Of a DNA stretch of 64,000 nt, positions 56,106-64,000 are shown piece after piece. The position numbers were made by a program, and so were the translations under genes. Below the pieces are notes generated by a model. That model was given only the letters and a program-made list of their open reading frames with translations, ran no database searches and was not told where the DNA came from. This DNA is from Methylotetracoccus oryzae (GTDB lineage: Bacteria > Pseudomonadota > Gammaproteobacteria > Methylococcales > Methylococcaceae), in the NCBI RefSeq assembly GCF_006175985.1, contig NZ_SRSH01000016.1, positions 1-64,000 on the forward strand. The letters are read 5' to 3'. The number at the start of each line of letters is the position of its first letter. Position 1 is the first letter of the stretch.

Positions 56106-59100
56106 TCAGGCGTCGTTTTCGTCGCTGCTCCGGAACTCTGCCAGCAGTTCGTGGACCAGGGTGAGGGCCAGAGGATAGTCGAAATTGTCCAGCAGCCGCG
56201 CCAACTGGTCGGCCCGCACGCCGAAGGCGCTCCGCAGGCCTGGTGCACAGGTGGTGTAGAGCTGGGTGACCGAGGCATCGTCCTCGGCCAGCAGGGCTTC
56301 GAGCCGAAGCAACTCGTTCCGGCGGAGGTTGCGTTCCGCAATGGATGCCTTTGGCTGATCGCCTGAGTCGGAGAGCAGTTCGGGCAAGATCTCCAATAGG
56401 GTGTGATGCGCGGTTTCCAGCGCCGCCAGTGGGGCGTCCAGCGCAGTACCCGTCGCATTGGCTCGCAATGCGGCCTCCAGATCAGCAGCGCTCCCCTGCA
56501 GCTCGGTCGCCCCCAACAGTGCCGCCACGCCCTTCAGCGAATGAACCAGATGCTCGGCCTGCTGCCAATCCCCGCCTTCCAGCAGGCTCCGCAGGCGCAT
56601 CAGGTCCCGGTCATGCGTGGCGGCGAAGCGTCGCAGTGCGCGATGGTAACGGGGGACATCGCCGCCCGTGTAACGCAGGCCAAGTTCCGGGTCGATCGGC
56701 ACGGCACGGATGAAGGGCGCGGCTGCACCGCCGTCGCCAGCCGAAGGCGGCGCCTGAGGCGGCGCAGATCCTGCCGCAGGCACGGTCAGATACTCCGTGA
56801 TGGCGGTGAACAAGGCGCCAGGGTCTACTGGTTTCACCAGCATGCCATCCATGCCGGCGGCGAGGCACAGGGCGCGGTCTTCGTCGAAGGCATTCGCCGT
56901 CATGGCGATGATGGGAACGGAAGCGCCGTCGGGCAGCCGGCGAATGGCCCGCGTTGCGGCAAGGCCGTCCATCACCGGCATTTGCACATCCATCAGGATC
57001 AGGTCATAGGCGCGCCCGGAAGCCATCTCTACGGCCTCGGCCCCGTGATGTGCGATGTCCGGGTGTATGCCCAGTTCATCGAGCAGGGCCGTGACGACCT
57101 CTCGATTGATCGCATTGTCCTCGACAACCAGCAGCGCCAGCGCGGTGTAGTCCGGTGCCGGAGCAGCGGTGTCGGCCCGAGCGTCCTCGCTGCCCTTGGC
57201 GCTGCCATTCGCCTGTTCCTGTGCCCGGCGAAGCGCATCGTACAAGGCCGCCGGGGTGACCGGCTTGGCCAGATATACCCAGGGCTGATCCGCTGCCACC
57301 GCCGCGGCGGGGGGGTCCGGCACATCGCCACGACCCAGTGAAATCAGTCGGGTGACGGCTTCCCCGCATTCGTCAACCAGGGACCACGCTGCGTTGAGGG
57401 CGATGGGTTCCAACAGCTGCCGGTCGACGATCACCAGGTCATAGGGAGTCCTGGCCCGGTGAGCCGTCGCCAGGGAAGCCAGCGCTTGCGAACTCGAGGC
57501 CGTCGTGTCGACCGTGATCCCGAGATCGCCCAGTAGGCCGGCCAGCGCGGTACGGACGGCCGGCAGATCGTCGACGACCAGCGCACGCTTTCCGCTCAGG
57601 CGCTTACGCAAGGCCTCGCGCGCGTCTCCGGAATGTTCGCCCAGCCTGATCAGGCGGGTCGTGAACCAAAAGGTACTACCCCGGGCCAGCGCGCTCGTGA
57701 CTCCGATCTCACCGCCCATCAGGCGGACCAGGCGCCGACTGATCGCCAGTCCCAGTCCGGTGCCGCCATACCGCCGGGTGGTCGAACTGTCCGCTTGCTC
57801 GAAGGCCGCGAATAACCGCCTTTGGTCGTCGGGATGGATGCCGATTCCGGTGTCCCGGACCTCGCAGCGCAGCCACAGGGTGTCTCCATTCTCTGCCTGC
57901 CGCTGCATGCGAACCAGGACGTATCCCGATTCGGTGAACTTCACTGCGTTGCCGACCAGATTCAGTAAGACCTGGCCGAGACGGACGGGATCGCCGACGA
58001 AGTGCCCCGTCAACTCCGGATCGATGTCGTAGACCACTTCCAGCGTCCGCTCCGCCGCTTTTTCCCAAAACAGCGCCGTAATCCGTTCCAGCAGCGAGGT
58101 CAGTTCGAACTCGGTTTGATTCAGGGTGAGCTTCCCGGCCTCGATCTTGGAGATGTCCAGGATGTCATTGATCAAGGTCAGCAAATGGTCGGCGGCTTCG
58201 GTGACCTTGCCGAGTTGTCGTTGCGCTTCCGGTGCCTCGATACGTCTTTGCAGCAGATAGGTGAGCCCGACGATCGCATTCAGCGGTGTCCGGATCTCAT
58301 GACTCATGTTGGCGAGAAAGGCGCTCTTCGCGCGACTGGCGGCTTCCGCGGCGTCCTTGGACGCGGCAAGCTCGGCCGTGCGCTCGGCGACCAGTTCTTC
58401 GAGGTGGTGGCGATAGCGTTCCAGTTCTGCGCTGGCCTGCTTGCGCTCGGTAATGTCCTCCTTGACGGCGAGATAGTGCGTGATTTGTCCACTCGGCTGG
58501 CGGACCGGAGAGATCCGCGCCGACTCCGTGTACAGCGAACCGTCGCGGCGGCGGTTGATGAACTCGCCTTCCCAGGTCTCCCCCCGGGTCAATGCGGCCC
58601 AGAGTTCCCGATGAGTGCTCTTGGGCGTCTGCCCCGAATCCAGTAAACGGGGATTCTGGCCGAGCGCATCCTCGCGCGAGTATCCGGTCGAGTCGACGAA
58701 GGCCTGATTGACGTATTCGATACGTGCTTCGGTATCGGTGATGACGATGCTGTTGGGGCTCTGTTCGACGGCCAGCCAGAGTTTGCGGAGCTGTTCCTCG
58801 GCGTTGCGCCGCTCGGTGACGTCCTGAACGGTGCCGACCGCGAAAATGGGTGCGCCGTGCTCGTCCAGCCGGACCTCGGCGCGTTCGCGTACCCAGCGGA
58901 TGCCGTCACGGACCACAATCCGGTGTTCGATGTCGAACGAGCGGCCCGACCAGACATTGTCCCAGGCCTTGCGGACCGAAGAGAGGTCATCGGGGTGGAT
59001 CCGCGACAGAAAGCTCTCCCGGCGCAGTTCGGGATCGTATGGAACCTCGAGGATGCGGTAGGTTTCATTGGAACAGCGCATCTCGTCGCGCCGCAGGTCG

Positions 59101-61985
59101 AGCGTCCAGCTCCCCACGAGCGCGATGGCCTGGGCTTCCCGCAGCGCCTGTTCACTGTCGCGCAGACGGGATTCGATCTCCCGTCGCTGCGTGACGTCGC
59201 GTGCAACGCCCAAGACACCGATCAGCTGTCCATCGCTGTCGAACATCGGGGTCTTGATGGTTTCGAAAATCCCGCGGTAACCGCTGTCGGCAAAGGTCAG
59301 CCTCTCCTCATTGACCCGGCCCGTACGTTGTGTGAACGCTTCCCGGTCGTTAGCGCGGAAGAAATCGGCGGTTTCGCGGTCCACGAAGTCATAGTCGGTT
59401 TTCCCAACGATGTCCGCTTCCGGGGCGCCGTAGAGCTTTTCGAATGATGGATTGCACGCGAGGTAGACCCCGTCCGGGTCTTTCAGCCAGACCAGGTCGG
59501 GAATGGTGCGAATCAGGCTCTTCAGCCGCGCTCGCTCGTATTCGACGGCACGGCGCGCGCGCGCGCGCTCGGTCATGTCGCGAAACGACCATAGACGGGC
59601 AGCTTGGCCGCCGAGTCGGAGTGGTCGTGTGAAGCGTTCATAAACGCGTCCATCCTTGAAGGCCAGGTGATCGGTCTGCTCGTCGTCACAGCGGTACAAT
59701 TGCTGTACACCTGCCAGGAACGCCGCGGGATCGGCCAGTTGCTTACTGGCATGCTGCAGCAGCGGTCCGTTGGAGCGGGCCGCGCAGAGTGCATCCGGCA
59801 TCTGCCACAGTTCGCGGAAGCGGCTGTTCATCAGCAGCACTTCGCCATCCACGCCGCAGACGAGCAGACCATCGGCCGTCGAATCGAGCGTGGTGCGCAG
59901 CAGGGCGTCGCTGCGGCTGATCGCATCGCGCTGTCCCATCAGTTCGGTCACGTCGCGGGCGAGCCCGAGCAGCGCCGGTTGCCCGTTCCACTCACCATGG
60001 ACGACACGCGTATCGACCAGAATCCTTGCCCCGTCGCGTGCCACCAAGGGTAACGAGCAGGTCGTGCGGTGCCCGGCGGCAATGTCCCGCAACACGCGTC
60101 GCGCTTCGTCCTGCACGTCCGGCGGGTGGATCTGCCAGATGGGTAACCCCAGCCATCCGGTATCCGGCGCGAGTCGCGTTGCGACCGGCTCGTTGTAGTG
60201 CACGATCCGGCCATCGCAATCGGTCACGAACAGGAAGTCCGACATCGCCCGAAAGAGGCCTTCGATGTTCTTGCGCTGGTGCTGCGCATCTTCTTTCGCC
60301 CGGATGCGCAGCAGCGCCAGCGTGATCGGCGGTACCAGCGTTTGCAGTGCGCTGATCGTTTCCGCCGGCAGTTCCCGACAATGCCGGCTCCCCAGGCAAA
60401 GGCAGGTGGCGGCTTCCCCGTCGATCCGGATCGGCAGTGCCGTGATACTGCGGAGAGCTTCCGCCTCCATGACGCCGGGTGCGAACCGGCAGCTGTCGTC
60501 GTCCTGCGGATCCGGGGCGAGACGGTGCGTGAGCGGTCGGTTTTGCGCCACGGCTTCAACCAACATCGACATTGCAGAGGTCTCGACGTCCCGGTCGCGG
60601 ATCGTCCCAGCGAGCCTGCTCTCGGCCAGCAGCGTGCCATTCCCGCCGTCGATGCGGTACAGAACGCCGCAGTCGATGTCCGGCAGCATCAGCGCGCTCT
60701 CGAGCAGCGCTGCCCACAACGCGGGTCGATCCGCTTCCAAGGCCAGTGCCTGAGCAAGCTGGTGCTGGGCCCGGAGGGTGATTTCGGTATGTTTACGGGC
60801 GGAGACGTCCGCCATCGTGCCCGCGGTCAACAACGGACTGCCGTCGCTCGAGCGATGCATCACCCGCCCGCGGGCATGAATCCAGCACCAGGTTCCGCAG
60901 GCTTTGCGGAGGCGATATTCGGCCTTGTACAGCGGGTTATCGGGTCCTTGGGCGGCTTCGATGCGGGCCAACAGATCGGGGTGATCGTCGGGATGCACCA
61001 ATTCCAGCCAGTCCTTGAACCGGGTCGGGGCCTGGTCTTCCCGGTAACCGAGCAGATCACAGCAGCCGCGGCTCCAGCTGACGCGATCCGCGGCATGGTC
61101 ATACTCCCAGATGCCCACTGCGGCGGCTTCGAGCGTCAGGCTGAGGCGGTCCTGCAGGCGGGCATTGTCCGCCCGGAGGTCGAGGCGCTCACGGTGATCG
61201 TGATCCAGCCATTCGACCCCGATTTTCTCCAGCAGGCGGGCCTGGCTGACCACGCCCTGCACGACTTGGCGCGCATCCGTCACCGGCATGTGCCGCACTC
61301 TCAAGCGCGCCATGGCAGCCGCCGCGTCGGCGACGGAGGCGGCGGGCGACAGGCAGTGGACAGGGGTCGTCATGACCTGGTCGACACGAAGCGTGCGTGG
61401 GTCGGCCTCGCCGGCCAGCAGACCGGAGAGATCGCGCTCGGTCAGAATGCCGAGGAGGACATGCTGTTCGACGACCAGCACGTAGTCGGAGCCGGTGCTC
61501 ATCATCATCTGCACGGCGTCGGCCAGCGTCGCGGCCGGTGACAGCTCGGCGGCGACCGGGTCCTGGACCGACTGCAGATCATCGATCTTCCGGAATACCT
61601 CCAGGCCGAGGTGTGTCCTGAAGTCGGTCGCGGTCGCGATGCCAACCGGTTCCCCGTCGGCAGCGGTAACCAGCAAATGGCGCACGCGATGCTGCCGCAG
61701 CAGCGCGTAGCCGGATCGGAAGTCGAGATCGTGCGGGGCGGCGATGACCGGGTGGGTCATCACGCTGGCCAGGGCTGTTTCGGGCGGTGTCCGCTGATGC
61801 ACCAGGCGGACCAGATCCCGTTCGGTCAGGATGCCGGCAACGTGGCCTCCCTCCATGATGACCAGCGACGAGACGCGCCTGTCCACCATCTGTGCGGCGG
61901 CAGCTCCGAGTTGACAGTCTGGCGCGGCGGTGACGATCCGCCGGCTCATGATGTTCTCTAGCGTGAGATCGTCGATGCCTGCCAC
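56106..61985 (-). CDS. Giant hybrid sensor histidine kinase with two CBS pairs, PAS/GAF, REC and HPT domains
   Basis: 1959 residues, cytoplasmic, no membrane helix seen. Rough order: four CBS units (5-255), PAS (280-400), GAF (415-570), five more PAS domains (575-1200), coiled coil, HisKA (H-E-I-R-T-P-L-N), HATPase (NLVGNAVKFT, D-T-G-I-G-I, GGTGLGLAIS), REC1 (VIVDRQLLEP), REC2 (LILMDVQMPVMDG) and HPT (HSLKGVAALLG). It is a complete intramolecular phosphorelay, possibly tuned by adenine nucleotides through CBS. I start at a GTG (61985) because AAGGAGG (61995-62001) lies nine bases upstream; the frame runs on to 62090 without a ribosome binding site. No output regulator is adjacent. Confidence 0.87.
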   Translation of the reverse strand: MAGIDDLTLENIMSRRIVTAAPDCQLGAAAAQMVDRRVSSLVIMEGGHVAGILTERDLVRLVHQRTPPETALASVMTHPVIAAPHDLDFRSGYALLRQHRVRHLLVTAADGEPVGIATATDFRTHLGLEVFRKIDDLQSVQDPVAAELSPAATLADAVQMMMSTGSDYVLVVEQHVLLGILTERDLSGLLAGEADPRTLRVDQVMTTPVHCLSPAASVADAAAAMARLRVRHMPVTDARQVVQGVVSQARLLEKIGVEWLDHDHRERLDLRADNARLQDRLSLTLEAAAVGIWEYDHAADRVSWSRGCCDLLGYREDQAPTRFKDWLELVHPDDHPDLLARIEAAQGPDNPLYKAEYRLRKACGTWCWIHARGRVMHRSSDGSPLLTAGTMADVSARKHTEITLRAQHQLAQALALEADRPALWAALLESALMLPDIDCGVLYRIDGGNGTLLAESRLAGTIRDRDVETSAMSMLVEAVAQNRPLTHRLAPDPQDDDSCRFAPGVMEAEALRSITALPIRIDGEAATCLCLGSRHCRELPAETISALQTLVPPITLALLRIRAKEDAQHQRKNIEGLFRAMSDFLFVTDCDGRIVHYNEPVATRLAPDTGWLGLPIWQIHPPDVQDEARRVLRDIAAGHRTTCSLPLVARDGARILVDTRVVHGEWNGQPALLGLARDVTELMGQRDAISRSDALLRTTLDSTADGLLVCGVDGEVLLMNSRFRELWQMPDALCAARSNGPLLQHASKQLADPAAFLAGVQQLYRCDDEQTDHLAFKDGRVYERFTRPLRLGGQAARLWSFRDMTERARARRAVEYERARLKSLIRTIPDLVWLKDPDGVYLACNPSFEKLYGAPEADIVGKTDYDFVDRETADFFRANDREAFTQRTGRVNEERLTFADSGYRGIFETIKTPMFDSDGQLIGVLGVARDVTQRREIESRLRDSEQALREAQAIALVGSWTLDLRRDEMRCSNETYRILEVPYDPELRRESFLSRIHPDDLSSVRKAWDNVWSGRSFDIEHRIVVRDGIRWVRERAEVRLDEHGAPIFAVGTVQDVTERRNAEEQLRKLWLAVEQSPNSIVITDTEARIEYVNQAFVDSTGYSREDALGQNPRLLDSGQTPKSTHRELWAALTRGETWEGEFINRRRDGSLYTESARISPVRQPSGQITHYLAVKEDITERKQASAELERYRHHLEELVAERTAELAASKDAAEAASRAKSAFLANMSHEIRTPLNAIVGLTYLLQRRIEAPEAQRQLGKVTEAADHLLTLINDILDISKIEAGKLTLNQTEFELTSLLERITALFWEKAAERTLEVVYDIDPELTGHFVGDPVRLGQVLLNLVGNAVKFTESGYVLVRMQRQAENGDTLWLRCEVRDTGIGIHPDDQRRLFAAFEQADSSTTRRYGGTGLGLAISRRLVRLMGGEIGVTSALARGSTFWFTTRLIRLGEHSGDAREALRKRLSGKRALVVDDLPAVRTALAGLLGDLGITVDTTASSSQALASLATAHRARTPYDLVIVDRQLLEPIALNAAWSLVDECGEAVTRLISLGRGDVPDPPAAAVAADQPWVYLAKPVTPAALYDALRRAQEQANGSAKGSEDARADTAAPAPDYTALALLVVEDNAINREVVTALLDELGIHPDIAHHGAEAVEMASGRAYDLILMDVQMPVMDGLAATRAIRRLPDGASVPIIAMTANAFDEDRALCLAAGMDGMLVKPVDPGALFTAITEYLTVPAAGSAPPQAPPSAGDGGAAAPFIRAVPIDPELGLRYTGGDVPRYHRALRRFAATHDRDLMRLRSLLEGGDWQQAEHLVHSLKGVAALLGATELQGSAADLEAALRANATGTALDAPLAALETAHHTLLEILPELLSDSGDQPKASIAERNLRRNELLRLEALLAEDDASVTQLYTTCAPGLRSAFGVRADQLARLLDNFDYPLALTLVHELLAEFRSSDENDA

Positions 61986-62319
61986 CGGGGAACGCCTCCT
62001 TGACGCGCCCATGCCAACTGGAGTGACGGCCACAGCGCGGAGACCGCCTCCCGCGGGTGCCGAGCCGGTCGCATGCGGCCGGCTGACCACAGTGGCGCGA
62101 AAGGCTCAGTCCTGCCGATGGCCCGAGCGTAGTATCGCTTTGGGCTTAGAACTCATGATACGGCATGATCGCTGCCGTTCGCGAGCGGGCATTCGGCCGG
62201 CCAGCCGCGGTGCGGGCCGCGTTCGAGAAGGAACGAGTTCCCTGGGAGGATCGATATCGCAGATGTCTGGCCGGGCGGCTCCGGCGGAACACCGTCCACC
62301 CGGCAGATGTGCGGGGGGA
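61986..62319. other. Intergenic region upstream of the hybrid kinase
   Basis: It carries the AAGGAGG ribosome binding site (61995-62001, minus strand) of the kinase gene and presumably its promoter. No separate gene, repeat or RNA is supported; open frames here are out-of-frame readings of the surrounding GC-rich sequence. Confidence 0.4.
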
Positions 62320-62685
62320 TCAGCCGGAGACGACCTGCACCGAGCCGTGCTGGTCGCAGTGATCGCCGCACGGGTGGTGTAAGGTGCCGTCAACCAGGTA
62401 GTCGATGTGGTCGCCGTGGGGGACGGCCTCGTGACCGCAATCGGGACCGTGCCGGTGTCCCGTGCCGCAGCAGGCTGCGGTCGTGTCGACGCAGCCTTCG
62501 GGGTTGGCGGAACTGACGTCCAGCCGGTGCTCGTCGTAATGCGCGACCTTACCGTCGACCATGTGAGGATGATGCAGATGGCCGTCATGGAGATAGTCCA
62601 CGTGACCGTTGTGCTGGATCGCAGTGTGACCGCAGTGAGCGCCGTGCTGGTGTTCGTGATCTGGATGGCAATGGCAGGGGTTCAT
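62320..62685 (-). CDS. His/Cys-rich metal-binding protein with internal duplication
   Basis: 121 residues, of which 25 are His and 9 Cys; no signal peptide, so cytosolic. Residues 18-40 and 83-105 are two copies of one unit: C-G-H-x-A-x-x-H, then x-x-H-x-D-Y-L, then x-D-G-x-L-H-H-P. The linker has a C-C pair. The composition points to binding several Zn, Ni, Co or Cu ions as store or buffer. It lies 46 bases after an ArsR gene with a zinc-type sensor site and is probably co-transcribed and repressed by it. I start at the ATG 62685 (MNPCHCHPDH); a longer frame from 62721 lacks support. Confidence 0.75.
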   Translation of the reverse strand: MNPCHCHPDHEHQHGAHCGHTAIQHNGHVDYLHDGHLHHPHMVDGKVAHYDEHRLDVSSANPEGCVDTTAACCGTGHRHGPDCGHEAVPHGDHIDYLVDGTLHHPCGDHCDQHGSVQVVSG

Positions 62686-62731
62686 GAGTCTTGACCTTCT
62701 CGCCTGGAAAGTTGAAGGCACCCGCCCGCCG

Positions 62732-63031
62732 TCAGGCGATCACGTGTCGGACGTGATCGACCATGTCCGCGAGCATGTGACGAACGTGTTCATCAGCGAT
62801 CGAGTAAAAGGCATTCCGCCCCGCCCGCTCGACGCGCACCAGACCCGCCGTTCGCAACAAGCGCAGATGATGGCTGACCAGCGAGGGCGACAGGCCCGTC
62901 GCCTGCACGATGTCCGAGACGGGCCGGCGGCTTTGCTCGGCGCAGGCCAGCACGATGGACAATCGGGACGGGTCTCCCAGCAGAGAGTACATCTCGGCCA
63001 GCGCCGCACATTGCGCCTCGCTCAGCGTCAT
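62732..63031 (-). CDS. ArsR-family metal sensor with CzrA/SmtB-type alpha-5 site
   Basis: 99 residues, winged helix. The recognition helix is L-S-P-S-L-V-S-H-H-L-R-L-L. The alpha-3 ArsR cysteine motif is absent. The last helix carries D80-x-H82-x10-H93-x2-H96, the exact spacing of the CzrA zinc site (D84, H86, H97, H100), so Zn(II), Co(II) or Ni(II) is the likely inducer. Such proteins repress their own promoter until metal binds. A dyad at 63037-63060 directly upstream is the likely operator. Controlled genes: itself and the His-rich protein downstream. Confidence 0.9.
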   Translation of the reverse strand: MTLSEAQCAALAEMYSLLGDPSRLSIVLACAEQSRRPVSDIVQATGLSPSLVSHHLRLLRTAGLVRVERAGRNAFYSIADEHVRHMLADMVDHVRHVIA

Positions 63032-63036
63032 AACTC

Positions 63037-63060
63037 TTCAACGTGTGAACACTTGTTGAA
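63037..63060. promoter_or_regulatory. Putative ArsR operator
   Basis: TTCAAC (63037-63042) and GTTGAA (63055-63060) form an inverted repeat, with an inner GTGT/ACAC dyad (63043-63046 and 63049-63052). The inner TGTGAACA resembles the TGAACA half-site of SmtB/CzrA operators. It lies five bases before the ATG of the ArsR gene, where binding would block transcription or its start. Confidence 0.65.
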
Positions 63061-63174
63061 TTGTCGTGAGTATGCGGGGCCGCGTCAAGCGTGCCAGACC
63101 GGCGCCGGCCTCGCGTCCCGACCAGGGTTGAGAGGGACAAAGCCTCCAGTTGCCGGATTCGGGGCCGCCGGACG

Positions 63175-63783
63175 CTACATGCCGAACGGAAACTCCTTGC
63201 GGTTCAGAACCCCGCTGGCCCGCACTGCCTGCAGCGCTTTGCCGTATTCCGCCAGAACGCGGAGGCCGTAGTCGAAACGCCGTCGCAACGCGCCATCCTC
63301 CTCCGAGACCGGTGTCGCCTCGTTCAGCACTTCGTTGACGTTGCGGACGATTACATGCTCGGAGATGTACTGGATGTGGGAATTCTTGTAGCTGCTGGTC
63401 CGCAATTCGGCAATCGGATACGCGCCGTTCCGGGAAGCGGACACACCGACCAGCAGGCCCGGCTTGTGATAGAGGCAGCCATCGCTGGCGAAAAGGAAGA
63501 AATTCTTCAGCGCGGCGGGCGCCATGCCGCTCCATTCGGGCGCGATGATCACGGCAGCATCGCAGCCTGCGAGGGCTTCGGATACCGGCCGCCATGGCTC
63601 GATCATTTTCGGGTCCTTGTTCCAGATGCCCTCTTCCCATAGTGGCAGCGGTTCCTTGCCAAGCTCGAGCAGATAACTCGAGAATTTGGGATCCAGCGCT
63701 GCGATCTGGCCGGCGACGAAACGGGCGACTTTGCCGGATTGGGACTGGGGGCGGTGGCTGCCGGACACGATGGCAAACTTCAT
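63175..63783 (-). CDS. NADPH-dependent FMN reductase family protein
   Basis: 202 residues, flavodoxin-like. The FMN phosphate loop is S-G-S-H-R-P-Q-S-Q-S-G-K near the start, and A-P-E-W-S-G-M-A-P-A-A-L-K-N at about 80-93 is the second FMN-binding block. Such enzymes reduce FMN, quinones, chromate or azo compounds with NAD(P)H. Start at the ATG 63783 (MKFAIVSGS); the longer frame to 63888 is not family-like. It is divergent from the gene at 63915. Confidence 0.86.
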   Translation of the reverse strand: MKFAIVSGSHRPQSQSGKVARFVAGQIAALDPKFSSYLLELGKEPLPLWEEGIWNKDPKMIEPWRPVSEALAGCDAAVIIAPEWSGMAPAALKNFFLFASDGCLYHKPGLLVGVSASRNGAYPIAELRTSSYKNSHIQYISEHVIVRNVNEVLNEATPVSEEDGALRRRFDYGLRVLAEYGKALQAVRASGVLNRKEFPFGM

Positions 63784-63914
63784 CTGCGGTGGACTCCAAT
63801 CAGGGGTGGCGTGAAAATGCGTGAACCGCTCGGGACACGGTGCCGCCGCTGCGCGGCCGTGTGCCGGCCTCGGCAAGCCGGCGGACAAGCCGGCTGCCGG
63901 GGAGGCAACATACC

Positions 63915-64000
63915 ATGAAAGCGATGAAGTTCAGCGCCTTCGGGGGGCTCGACAGCCTCAGACGGGTCGAGTTGCCATGCCCGCAACCGTGTTCGGGGGA
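63915..64000 (+). CDS. Zinc-type alcohol dehydrogenase/quinone oxidoreductase-like protein, 5' end only
   Basis: Only 28 codons are in the window: M-K-A-M-K-F-S-A-F-G-G-L-D-S-L followed by R-R-V-E-L-P. This is the usual N-terminal strand of medium-chain (MDR) reductases of the quinone oxidoreductase type. GGGAGG lies about nine bases before the ATG. The gene runs off the right edge, so the catalytic part cannot be judged. It is divergent from the FMN reductase, and both may belong to a redox or quinone response. Confidence 0.6.
   Translation, partial: MKAMKFSAFGGLDSLRRVELPCPQPCSG

Overview
The window looks like a chromosomal segment of a GC-rich Gammaproteobacterium (fused BatB-BatC, FdnGHI-type formate dehydrogenase, MlaE/F plus PqiC export set, RND metal efflux, twin-arginine and lipoprotein signals of proteobacterial type). 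A genus cannot be named from the sequence alone. Most genes are high-GC, tightly packed and chromosomal in character. The first 5 kb is lower in GC and made of mobile or degraded pieces.

Layout. 1-5060 is an accessory islet: a 5'-truncated beta-propeller/DUF11 gene, an IS110-family insertion sequence, an Sbal_3080-type lipoprotein, the C-terminal relic of a REP-associated tyrosine transposase (RAYT) with REP-like repeats, and a stand-alone HEPN-motif gene that appears to be a stranded integron cassette with half an attC site. 5153-12424 (minus) is hemW followed by a Bat-type operon (DUF58, DUF4381, BatA, BatB-BatC fusion, BatD) without moxR. 12577-16723 (plus) is a GldA/GldF/GldG-like ABC exporter with a DUF4340 protein. 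16749-20329 (minus) is an MCE lipid-transport operon (MlaE with N-terminal STAS, MlaF, one-MCE-domain protein, PqiC). 20364-23346 holds four small envelope proteins. 23700-28648 is a complete urease operon ureDABCEFG, followed by a beta-barrel porin and a convergent SLC14-type urea transporter, so outer-membrane passage, inner-membrane uptake and hydrolysis of urea may be encoded side by side.

31356-39088 is a looser stretch: lipoprotein, DUF5658 protein, UPF0182 membrane protein, RRM protein, ribbon-helix-helix regulator, SulP anion transporter and a spermidine-synthase-like methyltransferase. 39523-45382 is a tripartite RND metal efflux operon (TolC, adaptor, CusA-like pump) plus DUF3240; adaptor and pump both use TTG starts. 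45438-50947 (minus) holds a small DUF2281-like protein, a giant DUF748/AsmA-like protein with internal duplication and a GT14-like glycosyltransferase. 51264-55976 (minus) is a membrane formate dehydrogenase whose catalytic residue is Cys196 instead of selenocysteine. 56106-61985 (minus) is a 1959-residue hybrid histidine kinase with two CBS pairs. 62320-63031 (minus) is a two-gene metal unit: an ArsR sensor with the complete CzrA-type alpha-5 zinc site and an internally duplicated His/Cys-rich protein. The window ends with an FMN reductase and the start of a zinc-type alcohol dehydrogenase-like gene.

The most original items are the stranded HEPN cassette, the ArsR/His-rich protein pair, and the nested hairpin over the IS110 transposase ribosome binding site (possible bridge-RNA part).
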